NCBI GenBank assembly: GCA_964562405.1
Contig: CAZLTC010000002.1
Coordinates: 1-64,000 of the forward strand
Reading direction: 5' to 3'
DNA length: 64,000 nt
Source of the DNA: WJLY01 sp964562405
GTDB taxonomy: Bacteria; Joyebacterota; Joyebacteria; Joyebacterales; Joyebacteraceae
This document shows positions 51,914 to 60,653 of this stretch, in pieces (the first letter of the stretch is position 1; each line of letters begins with the position of its first letter). The position numbers and the translations under genes were made by a program. The notes under the pieces were generated by a model, which searched no databases, was not told the DNA's origin, and saw only the letters and a program-made list of their open reading frames with translations.

Positions 51914-52429
51914 CTAGTTCCTGCAGACCACGGTGGAGGATAGGACGACCGGCAGGTCGTCGCCAGGGTGGTCCGCCGTGTTCCTGTCATCTCTAAGATA
52001 GAGGTCTACGTTCACCACCTTGGTCCCGACGGCATGGAACCTCACCGAGTCGACGTCAGACGCGATCTCGAACCCCGTGATGTCCATCAGTCGTCCCCCG
52101 GCGTCCAGATGGTAGCGGGCTACCAGACTGTCCACGCTGCCCGTCCAGTAGTAGACGCTGAGGGAGTCCCCTCCGCTCCCGACGGTCACCGTACTGCCGC
52201 GCCGAATCCCGCCGGCCATCATCTCGACAGCCAGTGAGCCGTCCATCTGGATGCGGGTGAGGGCGGCCGTTCCATTCCACGACTTGGTCGTCCCGATATA
52301 GGACGCCGTCGCCGCGATCATGACGCTTATGGCGACGCCTGCCCATATGAGGAGCTCGGTGAGCGTGAATCCGGACTGCCCCCGAGCGCCCGCGGCCCGT
52401 CTCAGTGATGTGGTGAAAGTGACCTGCAT
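51914..52429 (-). CDS. minor pilin, PilW/GspJ-like
   Basis: 171 residues. SGFTLTELLIWAGVAISVM with cleavage after the Gly of QSG and Glu+5. The part ALTRIQMDGSLAVEMMAGGIRRGSTVTVG is typical of PilW/GspJ-type proteins. It ends in a Cys-containing strand (SSTVVCRN). Second gene of the minor-pilin operon. Confidence 0.82.
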   Translation of the reverse strand: MQVTFTTSLRRAAGARGQSGFTLTELLIWAGVAISVMIAATASYIGTTKSWNGTAALTRIQMDGSLAVEMMAGGIRRGSTVTVGSGGDSLSVYYWTGSVDSLVARYHLDAGGRLMDITGFEIASDVDSVRFHAVGTKVVNVDLYLRDDRNTADHPGDDLPVVLSSTVVCRN

Positions 52430-52507
52430 CGCTTCGTCCCTCGTCGCGGCCGTTCGGCCGATCCTCTTGCCTCTCAGGCCGCTCGGCGCCGCGTGCCCGC
52501 GTCCCCA

Positions 52508-53893
52508 CTACACCTCGCGCCAGCGGAGTTCGTAGTATTTGCCCGTCATAAGGTAGCCCGGGGGCTGCAGTCTCTCGAAGCGCGGGTCGTACTCGTAGTT
52601 CTTGGCATAGCCTGTCTGCACGATGATCTGGTCGTTGTATAGGTATCCGGTGCCGACGGCGCCACGGTATCGCTGAATGATGCCTCCGTGTATCGTCAGC
52701 GTCCCGCGGGTTCCGCTGTCCCGGTAGTTCTCAACGTAGAAGGACGTGTTCAGAGCCATGATGTGGGCGTGGACGTTGCAGTCATTGTTGTTCGCCCAGG
52801 TGTCGGCGATGACGACGTTCGACTCGGAGACGAGGCCCAGGAGGTCGTCGCACCCCTGGTTCGGGCCATCGACAGGGTCGGCGTCGCGGTAGACGAGGTC
52901 GTTCGTGATCACGATGTCGCCCGAGGCGCCCACGGTGCAGGCTCCGTCGAGGACACCCTGGATATGCACGGTGCCGTTGACGTAGAACACACCATTGAAC
53001 GACGAGATAGGGACGTCGTGCCAAACGCCTTTCTTGCTGTAGCTCACGTAGCCCCACATCCGGGAGCCGTTGAAGACGCGTCCGAACTCGATCTGCACAT
53101 TGCCGTCGACGTAGATGCCGCCATTGTGGGCCAGCGTCTGGAGATCGTCGAGGTACTCAGGCAGCTCGATGCCGCTAGCGCCGAGTTCGTAGCCCTGATC
53201 GAACGAGGGCTGGTCGTGCGGTGCATTGTCTGGCTCCGGCGACTCCAGGTGATTCCAGTAGTCGCCGTTGTAGTACATGAAAGACGGGTCCGCGCTGGGG
53301 TCAGGGTCGTCCGGCCCACCGTAAGCGCTCGACACATGTCCCGCGAAGTGAGGGTCTCCCATGATGTGCATCTGCCCATTCGTGTGGAGTGCGCCGTTAA
53401 GGTAGTCGGCCGAACAGAACCAGACCGGGGTAATCGAACCGGGCAGGTGTTCGTCCTCCGTGAAGTAGATGAACTGGGCGAACGACTGGGTCATGACCTC
53501 CCGCTCCACGGTGCGCGTCTGGCCCCTAACACTGGCGGTACCGCGAATTGTGTAGTATTTCCTCGAGCGCCAGGGATTGTTGGAGTCCGGGATGACGGAG
53601 ACGGTGTAGGTTCCGTAGTCAAGCGTCTCGGGTGCCGCCCCGAACGGGGAGAAAGCACTCAGTCCCGCAGGTGGGTCGTTCTGAGCCTCCAACCAGGTGT
53701 GCGCCTTCGCGATGCCCGACTCGGCCAGGTAGAGGGCTCTGGAGCGGTCGGCGCTGTGTGACGCCAGGGCAGCGTCGCGGGCAGCGAACTCGAAGACTGC
53801 GGCCGCCGTGAGGAGCATCACGAAGGCGACAACGGTCACGGCCACGAGGGCCGAGCCGGACTCGCTTGAGGTGAATGCAGGCAGTCTCTTCAT
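52508..53893 (-). CDS. PilX-like pilus assembly protein with long C-terminal region
   Basis: 461 residues. The N-terminus (SESGSALVAVTVVAFVMLLTAAAV) is a hydrophobic pilin-like helix, and SADRSRALYLAESGIAKAHTWLE is the hallmark of the PilX N-terminal domain family. The large remainder contains IYVDGNVQIEFGRVFNG and FYVNGTVHIQGVLDGACTVGASGDIVITNDL, repeats of a 'xhxGxvxhxG' type suggestive of a beta-helix or bactofilin-like stack. It opens the operon behind a sigma-54-like promoter. I infer a pilus-tip or assembly protein. Confidence 0.75.
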   Translation of the reverse strand: MKRLPAFTSSESGSALVAVTVVAFVMLLTAAAVFEFAARDAALASHSADRSRALYLAESGIAKAHTWLEAQNDPPAGLSAFSPFGAAPETLDYGTYTVSVIPDSNNPWRSRKYYTIRGTASVRGQTRTVEREVMTQSFAQFIYFTEDEHLPGSITPVWFCSADYLNGALHTNGQMHIMGDPHFAGHVSSAYGGPDDPDPSADPSFMYYNGDYWNHLESPEPDNAPHDQPSFDQGYELGASGIELPEYLDDLQTLAHNGGIYVDGNVQIEFGRVFNGSRMWGYVSYSKKGVWHDVPISSFNGVFYVNGTVHIQGVLDGACTVGASGDIVITNDLVYRDADPVDGPNQGCDDLLGLVSESNVVIADTWANNNDCNVHAHIMALNTSFYVENYRDSGTRGTLTIHGGIIQRYRGAVGTGYLYNDQIIVQTGYAKNYEYDPRFERLQPPGYLMTGKYYELRWREV

Positions 53894-53983
53894 GGTGATA
53901 CCCCTCCTGCTATACGGGCGCCGCCGGCCTGGCCATTTGCCGCCGGCGTTTCAGGAAATCAGGGAGTAGCCATCATGCTTCGT

Positions 53984-53999
53984 TGCATAGAATGTGCCA
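53984..53999 (-). promoter_or_regulatory. sigma-54 promoter of the minor-pilin operon
   Basis: On the minus strand TGGCACATTCTATGCA matches the consensus TGGCACn5TTGCA except for one base, with GG and GC at the required 10-base spacing. Expected start about 53973, 80 bases before the PilX-like ATG. Confidence 0.65.
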
Positions 54000-54061
54000 C
54001 GCGGCCAGTATGACAGGGTGGTATTGCGTTGCCAACTGCTTGGGAGGCAATGGATTACACA

Positions 54062-54087
54062 AACGCCCACTCGGATGAGCGGGCGTT
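54062..54087 (-). terminator. intrinsic terminator of the XRE-cupin pair
   Basis: AACGCCCGCTC and GAGTGGGCGTT (minus strand) form 11 pairs around ATCC, followed by TGTGT, 36 bases after the stop. Confidence 0.65.
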
Positions 54088-54122
54088 CGGTAATTACACT
54101 GCCGCTGCGTGTTGCAGGGAGC

Positions 54123-54692
54123 CTACCAGGCGACGCGGGACTCGTAGGCGCCGATGGCGATGAGCTCTGCACCGTCGTCACTGATGTCGTCTATCGTGAA
54201 GCCATCGTCGAGGAAGAACTGGATGGTGTCTCCCTCTCGGATAACGAAGGACTCCCCCGAGACCGTGATCCGGTACATGCCCGCGGTGCACATCAGGACC
54301 ATCTCACCGAGGATGGGGGTGCGTGAGAAGGAATCTCCAGCCTTTGTCTTCTTGTGGACGAGATGCGTGTTGCCCCATGGGCAGTCGCCCGTGAGCCTAT
54401 CGAAATCGGCCGTCTTCCCGTCAGCGCCAACGGTGAACGAGCGCGTGCGCTCTCCCTTCCTGACAATGCATGCCGGGCAGAAGGCCCGCTCTTCTACGAA
54501 GTGAGCCGAACGTTCGTCCAGCGCCTTGGAAATGCGCTGAAGCGCGCCGATGGTGGGGGAGGTCTTCCCGCGCTCGATCTCGGAGATGTGAGTGGCGGAC
54601 ATGCCCGACCGCGCGGCTACCTCCTTCAGGGTCATGTTCTGCTTGAACCGCGCGAGCCTCAGACGCTCGCCTACTTCCTGCTTCGTTGGCAT
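54123..54692 (-). CDS. XRE-family regulator with C-terminal cupin domain (distal paralog)
   Basis: 189 residues. Residues 5-65 are an XRE helix-turn-helix (LRLARFKQNMTLKEVAARSGMSATHISEIERGKTSP; recognition helix ATHISEIER). The C-terminal cupin contains SGESFVIREGDTIQF. A CPACIVRK segment between them could bind metal with other Cys (DCPWG). Such regulators sense a small ligand in the cupin. It is the second gene of a tandem pair with a paralog of identical length upstream. Confidence 0.88.
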   Translation of the reverse strand: MPTKQEVGERLRLARFKQNMTLKEVAARSGMSATHISEIERGKTSPTIGALQRISKALDERSAHFVEERAFCPACIVRKGERTRSFTVGADGKTADFDRLTGDCPWGNTHLVHKKTKAGDSFSRTPILGEMVLMCTAGMYRITVSGESFVIREGDTIQFFLDDGFTIDDISDDGAELIAIGAYESRVAW

Positions 54693-54733
54693 TCGTGTCT
54701 CCTGTGTTCAGCGTTGCCGGGGGAAAGGCTGCT

Positions 54734-55303
54734 TCAGAAAGGAAGAAGCATCGGGGAGGCCAGCGCGATCATGACCTCGTTCTCCTCTTCCCCCATGTTC
54801 TCAGATGTATAACCATCGTCGAGGCGGACCTGCAGGGTGTCACCCTCCCGCAGCACGTGGGACTCGCCCTCCACCGTGACTCTCGTGGTGCCGCGAACCA
54901 CAATGAAGACGGCTTCCGCAATGAACGCGCGGCCGGCGCTTGATCGTCCGGGTTCCATTCGCTCCGTGAGCAGTTGCAGGTAGCCTCGCGGCAGTCCCTT
55001 CGCGATGATCTGGACTGCCATTGCCTGCCCCTCGGAGTCGGTCATGAACAGGTCGTTGCGCTGCTCCGCCTTCGTCAGGCGCACCTCGGGCAGATCGTCG
55101 TCGCGGACGAAGTAAGATGGCCTCTCACCTAGGGCGGCCGCAATCCTCTGCAGGGCCCCGATTGTGGGAGAGGTCTTTCCCCTCTCGACCTCGGAGATGT
55201 GCGTGGCGGACATTCCGCAGCGACTGGCGACCTCTTTCAGCGTGAGGTTCCGGTCGAACCGAGCTATCCTTAGCCTGCGTCCTAGTTCTTCTTTGCTGGG
55301 CAT
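54734..55303 (-). CDS. XRE-family regulator with C-terminal cupin domain (proximal paralog)
   Basis: 189 residues. The helix-turn-helix (LKEVASRCGMSATHISEVERGKTSPTIGALQRI, residues about 20-52) is nearly the same as in the distal paralog, while the cupin (VRGTTRVTVEGESHVLREGDTLQVRLDDG) has diverged and lacks the CPxC segment. The near-identical recognition helices predict overlapping operators. A consensus-like promoter with a palindrome in its spacer lies upstream, suggesting autoregulation. A divergent aminotransferase gene may be a target. Confidence 0.88.
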   Translation of the reverse strand: MPSKEELGRRLRIARFDRNLTLKEVASRCGMSATHISEVERGKTSPTIGALQRIAAALGERPSYFVRDDDLPEVRLTKAEQRNDLFMTDSEGQAMAVQIIAKGLPRGYLQLLTERMEPGRSSAGRAFIAEAVFIVVRGTTRVTVEGESHVLREGDTLQVRLDDGYTSENMGEEENEVMIALASPMLLPF

Positions 55304-55451
55304 GCGATAGATGCGTCCTTTCTTCTTACACGACACCGTTCGTCGGATGCGTGCGTGCGGCCGGCGACGCTGATTGGTACGGGTCGGTTGCTGAAACTGC
55401 CCCTGTGGTAGGCCGTTTTCGTCGCGCTGGCGGGGTTCACCGCCACGACCA

Positions 55452-55480
55452 AAGATACCCCGCTCCGGAATTCCGGTCAA
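55452..55480 (-). promoter_or_regulatory. promoter of the XRE-cupin pair with palindromic operator in its spacer
   Basis: Minus strand TTGACC and TATCTT, 17 bases apart. The spacer contains the perfect palindrome CCGGAATTCCGG (55465-55476), ideally placed for repression. Confidence 0.6.
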
Positions 55481-55591
55481 GTCCAATCATCGACCGGAAC
55501 TCAGGATAGCAGTCTATCTGATTGATAGTCGCACACGAATGCATTGTGCCGAGCAGACAGGCGGCGCGTTCCTGTGGCCGCGCTCTCATTC

Positions 55592-55620
55592 TTGACGGCG
55601 AACCCGGTGCCTGATAACCT
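55592..55620 (+). promoter_or_regulatory. predicted promoter of the aminotransferase gene
   Basis: TTGACG and TAACCT are 17 bases apart, about 60 bases before the ATG. Confidence 0.55.
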
Positions 55621-55678
55621 CTTCTGTTGGCCAAGAACATCACTCGTTGTGAGGTGAGGTTGTCCGGGGGAGGCCCGC

Positions 55679-56932
55679 ATGGTGAGCGATATCGAGAGGG
55701 TGTTCTCGCAGAACGCCAGGGGAATGAAGAAGTCGGTCATCCGTGAGCTTCTCAAGCTGACGCGAAGGCCCGAGGTCATCTCGTTCGCCGGGGGGTTGCC
55801 GGACCTAAGCGCATTCCCGGTCGAGGAAGTCTCCGAGGTCACCGTCGACGTTCTGAAGCGCGAGGGCGTGAACGCGCTGCAGTACAGCCCGACCGAGGGA
55901 GATGCCAGACTCAAGGACGAACTCATCGCGCATCACGAGCGAGAGGACGGCATCACTCTGGCGCCCGAGAACGTCCTGATCACGGTCGCTTCGCAGCAGG
56001 GCCTCGATCTCGTCGCGAAGATATTCATCGACCGCGACGACCCGGTTATCGTCGGACTGCCGACATACGTAGGCGGGCTTGGCGCGTTCAGAGCCTACGG
56101 CGCCGACATGATCGGCGTGTCGATCGACGAACAGGGGATGAAGATGGACGTGCTCGAGCGAAGGCTCGAGAAGCTGAAGAAGGAAGGGCGCAAGCCGAAG
56201 TTCATCTACGTCGTGCCCGACTTCCAGAACCCGGCCGGTATCACGATGACCGAGGAACGCAGGCGCAGGCTCATAGAACTCGCGCACTGCTACGACGTGT
56301 TGATCCTCGAGGACAGCCCGTACAAGGAACTTCGCTATGAGGGCGAGACCGTGCGCTCCATCTTCGCACTGGACGGCGACGGGCAAGTGATCGGTCTGCA
56401 CACGTTCTCGAAGATCCTCTTCCCGGGCATGCGGCTCGGGTGGGTCATCGGGCCGGAGCCGGTCATTCAGAAGCTCACGATCGCGAAGCAGTCCACCGAC
56501 CTCTGCACGCCCGCATTCACGCAGGCGATCGTCGCGGAGTTCGCATCCAGGGGGCTTCTGCAGAAGAACATAGACAGCGTGAAGCTGGTGTACCGGGAGA
56601 AGCGCCAGATCATGCTGGACGCGCTCGACAAGTACATGCCGAAGCTCCCGGGGCTCAAGTGGACGAAGCCGCAGGGCGGCCTCTTCCTGTGGGTCACTCT
56701 TCCGCGCTACATGGACTCGGAGGAGCTGTTCTTTGAGGCGATAGAACAGAACGTCGCGTTTGTGATAGGAACGGCGTTCTACTGCAATAACGGCGGGCGC
56801 AACACGATGCGCCTGAACTTCTCGTTCCCGACCAAGGAAGACATCGTCGAGGGGATAAGGAGGCTCGCCAAGGTCATAGAGGAGCACGACCGCGTGAAGA
56901 AGACGTCGAGCGACACCCTGGTGACTCCCTAG
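55679..56932 (+). CDS. PLP-dependent class I/II aminotransferase (MocR/LysN-like group)
   Basis: 417 residues. It resembles the 2-aminoadipate/aromatic/multi-substrate aminotransferases of the AAT-I fold: ISFAGGLPDLSAFP, LQYSPTEGDARLKDELI, VTVASQQGLDLVAKIF, YVVPDFQNPAGITMTEERRR, the PLP lysine in HTFSKILFPGMRLGWV and MRLNFSFP. No DNA-binding domain is attached. The exact substrate cannot be named. It is divergent from the XRE-cupin genes across a 375-base region with two facing promoters. Confidence 0.88.
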   Translation: MVSDIERVFSQNARGMKKSVIRELLKLTRRPEVISFAGGLPDLSAFPVEEVSEVTVDVLKREGVNALQYSPTEGDARLKDELIAHHEREDGITLAPENVLITVASQQGLDLVAKIFIDRDDPVIVGLPTYVGGLGAFRAYGADMIGVSIDEQGMKMDVLERRLEKLKKEGRKPKFIYVVPDFQNPAGITMTEERRRRLIELAHCYDVLILEDSPYKELRYEGETVRSIFALDGDGQVIGLHTFSKILFPGMRLGWVIGPEPVIQKLTIAKQSTDLCTPAFTQAIVAEFASRGLLQKNIDSVKLVYREKRQIMLDALDKYMPKLPGLKWTKPQGGLFLWVTLPRYMDSEELFFEAIEQNVAFVIGTAFYCNNGGRNTMRLNFSFPTKEDIVEGIRRLAKVIEEHDRVKKTSSDTLVTP

Positions 56933-57052
56933 AGGGCCTCGGGACGGTCGCAGGCGCACAGGGGCGGGGCCCTCGCGTGGGTTTTCCTCCCGCCTCCGTT
57001 GTGGAAGGCAGTAATGGAGGGGCTCACGGCCCACAGAAACGGAGTGGTGTTA

Positions 57053-58186
57053 ATGCCTCAGCTGGACAAGAAGGCTGACCTTGCGGGACCGGGCGTCAGC
57101 ACGTACGAGGAAGTGGCGAAGATACTCCCCAAGGATTACAAGCCCGTCCTCCCGCCGATGGACAGGATGAAGGCGCTCTACGAGATCAAGAGGTACATCG
57201 AGGACGGGATGGCCAGGGAGCTGAACCTGCAGCTCGTCCAGGTGCCGCTCATCGTCGATAAGAACAGCGGAGTGAACGACTATCTGGACCGCGACGGCTC
57301 TCGCACGCCGGTTGAGTTTAACTGCGGACTCGGTCTCGACGAGCCGATCCGGGCGCAGGTCGTGCAGGCCGCGACGAAGTGGAAGCGGATGGCGCTCGCG
57401 CAGTTCGGATGCGGGGTCGGGGAGGGCATAAACACCGACATGCGCGCCGTGCGGAAGGACTACTTCCTCGACCACGACCACTCGAGCTACGTCGACCAGT
57501 GGGACTGGGAGAGGGTCATTACCGAGAAGGACCGCAATCTGGACTACCTCAAGGACACCGTCAGGAAGATCTGGAAGGTCCTTGTGGGAGCGGGCAGGCA
57601 CGCGCAGGAGCTGTTCCCGGAACTCAAGGGTGGCAGGTATCCCGACTTCCCCGACGAACTCGAGTTCTTCCACGCGGAGGAGATCCTGGACATGTACCCG
57701 GACCTTCCGCGCAAGCAGCGCGAGACGGCGATCCTGCAGGAGCACCCCGCCATCTTCATCATCGGCATCGGCTGGGTCCTGGAGGACGGCTACCCGCACG
57801 AGATGCGCGCCGCCGACTACGATGACTGGATCACCGAGACCATCGAGAAGAACGGGAAGAAGATGCACGGTCTGAACGGCGACATACTGGTCTGGAACCC
57901 TGTGACCAAGCGTCGCCACGAGCTGACCTCCATGGGTGTCCGCGTCACGAAGGAGACCATGAAGAAGCAGCTCGAGATCTCCGGGCAGCTCGACTTCCTG
58001 AAGCTCCCGTACCACAAGGCCATCCTGAACGACGAGATCCCGCTCTCCATCGGCGGCGGCATCGGTCAGGCACGGACCTACATGTACTTCCTGCGCACGG
58101 CGCACCTGGGTGAGGTCACGGTCACTGTGTGGCCCGAGCAGCTCAAGAAGATCTGCGCCGAGCGGAACATAATCGTCCTGGAGTAG
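57053..58186 (+). CDS. asnA: aspartate-ammonia ligase (asparagine synthetase A)
   Basis: 377 residues. A class II aminoacyl-tRNA-synthetase-like enzyme that makes asparagine from aspartate, ammonia and ATP. Signature segments are YVDQWDWERVI, the RxxDYDDW-like AADYDDWITE, LNGDILVWNPVT, TSMGVRV and GGGIGQARTYMYFL. It is about 45 residues longer than the E. coli enzyme. Start chosen where similarity begins, with GGAG eight bases ahead. Confidence 0.93.
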   Translation: MPQLDKKADLAGPGVSTYEEVAKILPKDYKPVLPPMDRMKALYEIKRYIEDGMARELNLQLVQVPLIVDKNSGVNDYLDRDGSRTPVEFNCGLGLDEPIRAQVVQAATKWKRMALAQFGCGVGEGINTDMRAVRKDYFLDHDHSSYVDQWDWERVITEKDRNLDYLKDTVRKIWKVLVGAGRHAQELFPELKGGRYPDFPDELEFFHAEEILDMYPDLPRKQRETAILQEHPAIFIIGIGWVLEDGYPHEMRAADYDDWITETIEKNGKKMHGLNGDILVWNPVTKRRHELTSMGVRVTKETMKKQLEISGQLDFLKLPYHKAILNDEIPLSIGGGIGQARTYMYFLRTAHLGEVTVTVWPEQLKKICAERNIIVLE

Positions 58187-58226
58187 GTACACCCGCGGGC
58201 GGCGTCGTCCTCCGCGGTGCGGCGAG

Positions 58227-58257
58227 GAGCGGCGGGACCCTCTGGGCCCCGCCGCTC
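58227..58257 (+). terminator. intrinsic terminator after asnA
   Basis: GAGCGGCGGG and CCCGCCGCTC form ten pairs with an inner CCC/GGG, followed by GCCTTTGTT. Confidence 0.75.
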
Positions 58258-58270
58258 GCCTTTGTTGGCC

Positions 58271-58299
58271 TTCTGCGCTGGGGGTTTCTGTGCTATCAT
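58271..58299 (+). promoter_or_regulatory. predicted promoter of buk-ptb
   Basis: A -10 element TATCAT with the extended TGn motif (TGCTATCAT) and a poor -35 (TTCTGC, 17 bases), 55 bases before the buk ATG. Confidence 0.5.
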
Positions 58300-58353
58300 C
58301 CGCGCGCGTCCTGTTCCGGTGCCGCGGACAACGCACGATGATGGTGGTGAGAA

Positions 58354-59451
58354 ATGAGCGAGAGAGACAGGATACTCGCCGTCAACCCCGGCGGCATGAC
58401 AACCAAGATCGCAGTATACGAGGGTGAGGAGCGTGTCTTCGACGCCTCACTTGAGCACCCCAAGGATGAGCTGGACGCGCTCACTCCTGCCGGCAAGCTC
58501 CTGGACTACGCTTGCCAGCTGGACTACCGGAAGGAGTCCATCGAGCGCGCGCTCAGGGAAGCAGGCCAGGTGAGCCGCCCGTTCGATGCGGTCGTTGGAA
58601 GGGGTGGGCTGCTGCGCTCCATTCCGAGCGGCACATACGACGTCGATGCGCATCTGATGGAGGACGCCCGTGCAGGATACCAGGGGCAGCACGCATCGAA
58701 CCTCGGCGCGCTCCTGGCCGACGCGCTGGCCAGGGACCTCGGTGGCCGCGCGTTCATCGTCGACCCGGTCTCGGTCGACGAGTTCGAGCCTCTGGCACGC
58801 TACTCCGGGCACAAGGACATCGAGCGCAAGAGCCTTGGCCACGCACTCAACACAAGGGCCACCGCGCGCAAAGCGGCGAAGGCGCTCGGGCGCCCACTCG
58901 GGGATGTCAACCTCGTCGTGGCCCATCTCGGCAGCGGCATCTCGATATCACCCTTGAGGGGCGGGCGGATGGTCGACGTGAACAACGCGGCCTCCGGCGG
59001 ACCGTTCTCGCCGGAGCGCTCCGGCGGGCTTCCTCTCATCGAGATGCTCGACTACATGAAGGAACGTGACATCGGGATAGACCGCATGAAGCGGGTCATC
59101 CTCCGGGAGAGCGGTCTGGAGTCGTACGCGGGAACGAACGACTTCCGGGCGGTCGCCGAGGCCGCGGCCGGCGGTGACGCGAAGACGGCCGAGGTCATCG
59201 AGGCGATGGCCTATCAGATAGCCAAGGAGATCGCGGCCATGGCGTCCGTGCTCAAGGGGCGCGTCGACGCCATCGTCTACACCGGGGCCATGGCGCACTC
59301 GGACCACCTCGTCGGGCTCGTCCACGATCGGGTCGGCTTCATTGCCGACAGACTCGTGCTGCCGGGGGAGAACGAGCTGGAGTCGCTGGCCATGGGTGCG
59401 CTGCTCGTCCTGAGGGGCGAGGAAGAGCCCAGAACGTATCCGGGCACCTAG
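58354..59451 (+). CDS. buk: butyrate kinase
   Basis: 365 residues of the acetokinase/ASKHA family: ILAVNPGGMTTKIAVYEGE (phosphate binding), VVAHLGSGISISPLRGGRMVDVNNA, VYTGAMAHSD. It transfers phosphate from butyryl-phosphate (or another acyl-phosphate) to ADP, making ATP. The Gly-Gly-Met in the first loop, where Gly-Ser-Thr is common, is slightly unusual. It is followed after 40 bases by the matching phosphotransacylase, so the pair forms the final ATP-yielding steps of branched or butyryl-CoA conversion. Confidence 0.9.
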   Translation: MSERDRILAVNPGGMTTKIAVYEGEERVFDASLEHPKDELDALTPAGKLLDYACQLDYRKESIERALREAGQVSRPFDAVVGRGGLLRSIPSGTYDVDAHLMEDARAGYQGQHASNLGALLADALARDLGGRAFIVDPVSVDEFEPLARYSGHKDIERKSLGHALNTRATARKAAKALGRPLGDVNLVVAHLGSGISISPLRGGRMVDVNNAASGGPFSPERSGGLPLIEMLDYMKERDIGIDRMKRVILRESGLESYAGTNDFRAVAEAAAGGDAKTAEVIEAMAYQIAKEIAAMASVLKGRVDAIVYTGAMAHSDHLVGLVHDRVGFIADRLVLPGENELESLAMGALLVLRGEEEPRTYPGT

Positions 59452-59491
59452 CCCGGCCGTCCGATGACCGACATGCTAGGGGGGATCGCAC

Positions 59492-60433
59492 ATGGCATCC
59501 GCTGCACCTCCGAGGAGCTTCGACGAGATCAGGGAGAGGGCTCTCGAGCTTGCCGGCACGCACGGTAAGGCGAGACTCGGGATAGCGGCCGCATGGGACC
59601 CGTGCGCGCTCGAGGCCGCGAAGGACGCGTGCGACCTAGGGCTGGTCGAGCCCGTCCTCATAGGCGATCGTGCCATGATCGAGAAGGCGGCGGGCGATCT
59701 GGGGCAGGACATCTCGTCGTGGGAGGTCGTGGAGGCGGACGGACCAATCGGGGCCGCGGCCAGGACCATCGAGCTCGTGAGAAGCGGTGAAGTCGACTTC
59801 ATCATGAAGGGGAAGATACAGACCGCCGATCTTATGAGAGCTGCCCTGAACCGCGAGACGGGCATTCGCGCCGGGAGGCTCATGAGCCACCTGGCGCTTC
59901 TGTGGACCCCGACGTTCGGCAGACTGCTCGGGCTTTCGGACGGCGGGATCGTGCTGAGCCCGGACGTGGAGAAGAAGGCCGACATCATCCGCAACTCGGT
60001 CGATGCGATGCACAAGCTCGGCTGGGAGAATCCCAGGGTCGCCGTCATCTGCGGACTGGAACTCGTGAACCCGGCGATGCCGTGCACCGTGGACGCTGAT
60101 GAGCTTGCGAAGATGAGCAGGAACGGACAGATTACGGGCTGCGTGGTCGACGGCCCCTTCGGTTTCGACAACGCCATAAGCGAGGTCGCCGCCGAGCGGA
60201 AGGGCGTCAAGAGCCCGATAGCAGGCAAGGCCGACCTTGTGATCGTCCCCGAGATCGAGGTCGGGAACGTGCTATATAAGGGACTTGTCTTTATGACCGA
60301 GGGTGTCAGGACGGCCGGCGTCCTTCTCGGCGCCAGGGTTCCGATAGTGATGGTTTCGAGGTCCGACGGCGCCGACGCAAAGCTGAACGCGATCGCCGTG
60401 GGGGCGGTCATAGCGCACGCCTCCCGGAGCTGA
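59492..60433 (+). CDS. ptb: phosphate butyryltransferase
   Basis: 313 residues of the phosphotransacylase fold (GEVDFIMKGKIQTADLMRAALNRETGIR; LSDGGIVLSPD; CVVDGPFGFDNAISEVAAERKGV; GNVLYKGLVFM). It converts acyl-CoA and phosphate to acyl-phosphate for Buk. The direction in vivo cannot be told. ATG 41 bases after buk with GGGGG upstream. Alternatively a general acyl-phosphotransferase. Confidence 0.9.
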   Translation: MASAAPPRSFDEIRERALELAGTHGKARLGIAAAWDPCALEAAKDACDLGLVEPVLIGDRAMIEKAAGDLGQDISSWEVVEADGPIGAAARTIELVRSGEVDFIMKGKIQTADLMRAALNRETGIRAGRLMSHLALLWTPTFGRLLGLSDGGIVLSPDVEKKADIIRNSVDAMHKLGWENPRVAVICGLELVNPAMPCTVDADELAKMSRNGQITGCVVDGPFGFDNAISEVAAERKGVKSPIAGKADLVIVPEIEVGNVLYKGLVFMTEGVRTAGVLLGARVPIVMVSRSDGADAKLNAIAVGAVIAHASRS

Positions 60434-60455
60434 CACGTCGGGAGGGCCCGATTCC

Positions 60456-60540
60456 GCGAGAGTGGCGGAACTGGTAGACGCGCTGGATTTAGGATCCAGT
60501 AGGGCAACCTGTGGGGGTTCGAGTCCCCCCTCTCGCACCA
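60456..60540 (+). tRNA. tRNA-Leu (anticodon TAG)
   Basis: An 85-base cloverleaf with encoded CCA. The acceptor GCGAGAG pairs with CTCTCGC; the anticodon stem CTGGA/TCCAG holds loop TTTAGGA with anticodon TAG (60490-60492); a long variable arm, as in class II tRNAs, is present; and the T-loop is GTTCGAGTC. It lies between ptb and tig. Confidence 0.97.
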
Positions 60541-60653
60541 AGCCCGCTCGTGTGTGCGCATCGCACAGGAATAGTCAGTGAAGGCCGTAACCGGTCGTGC
60601 GCGGCGTAGCTTTCCTGGTCGCGGCACAGTACATGCACTGAAAGGAGCACCTG

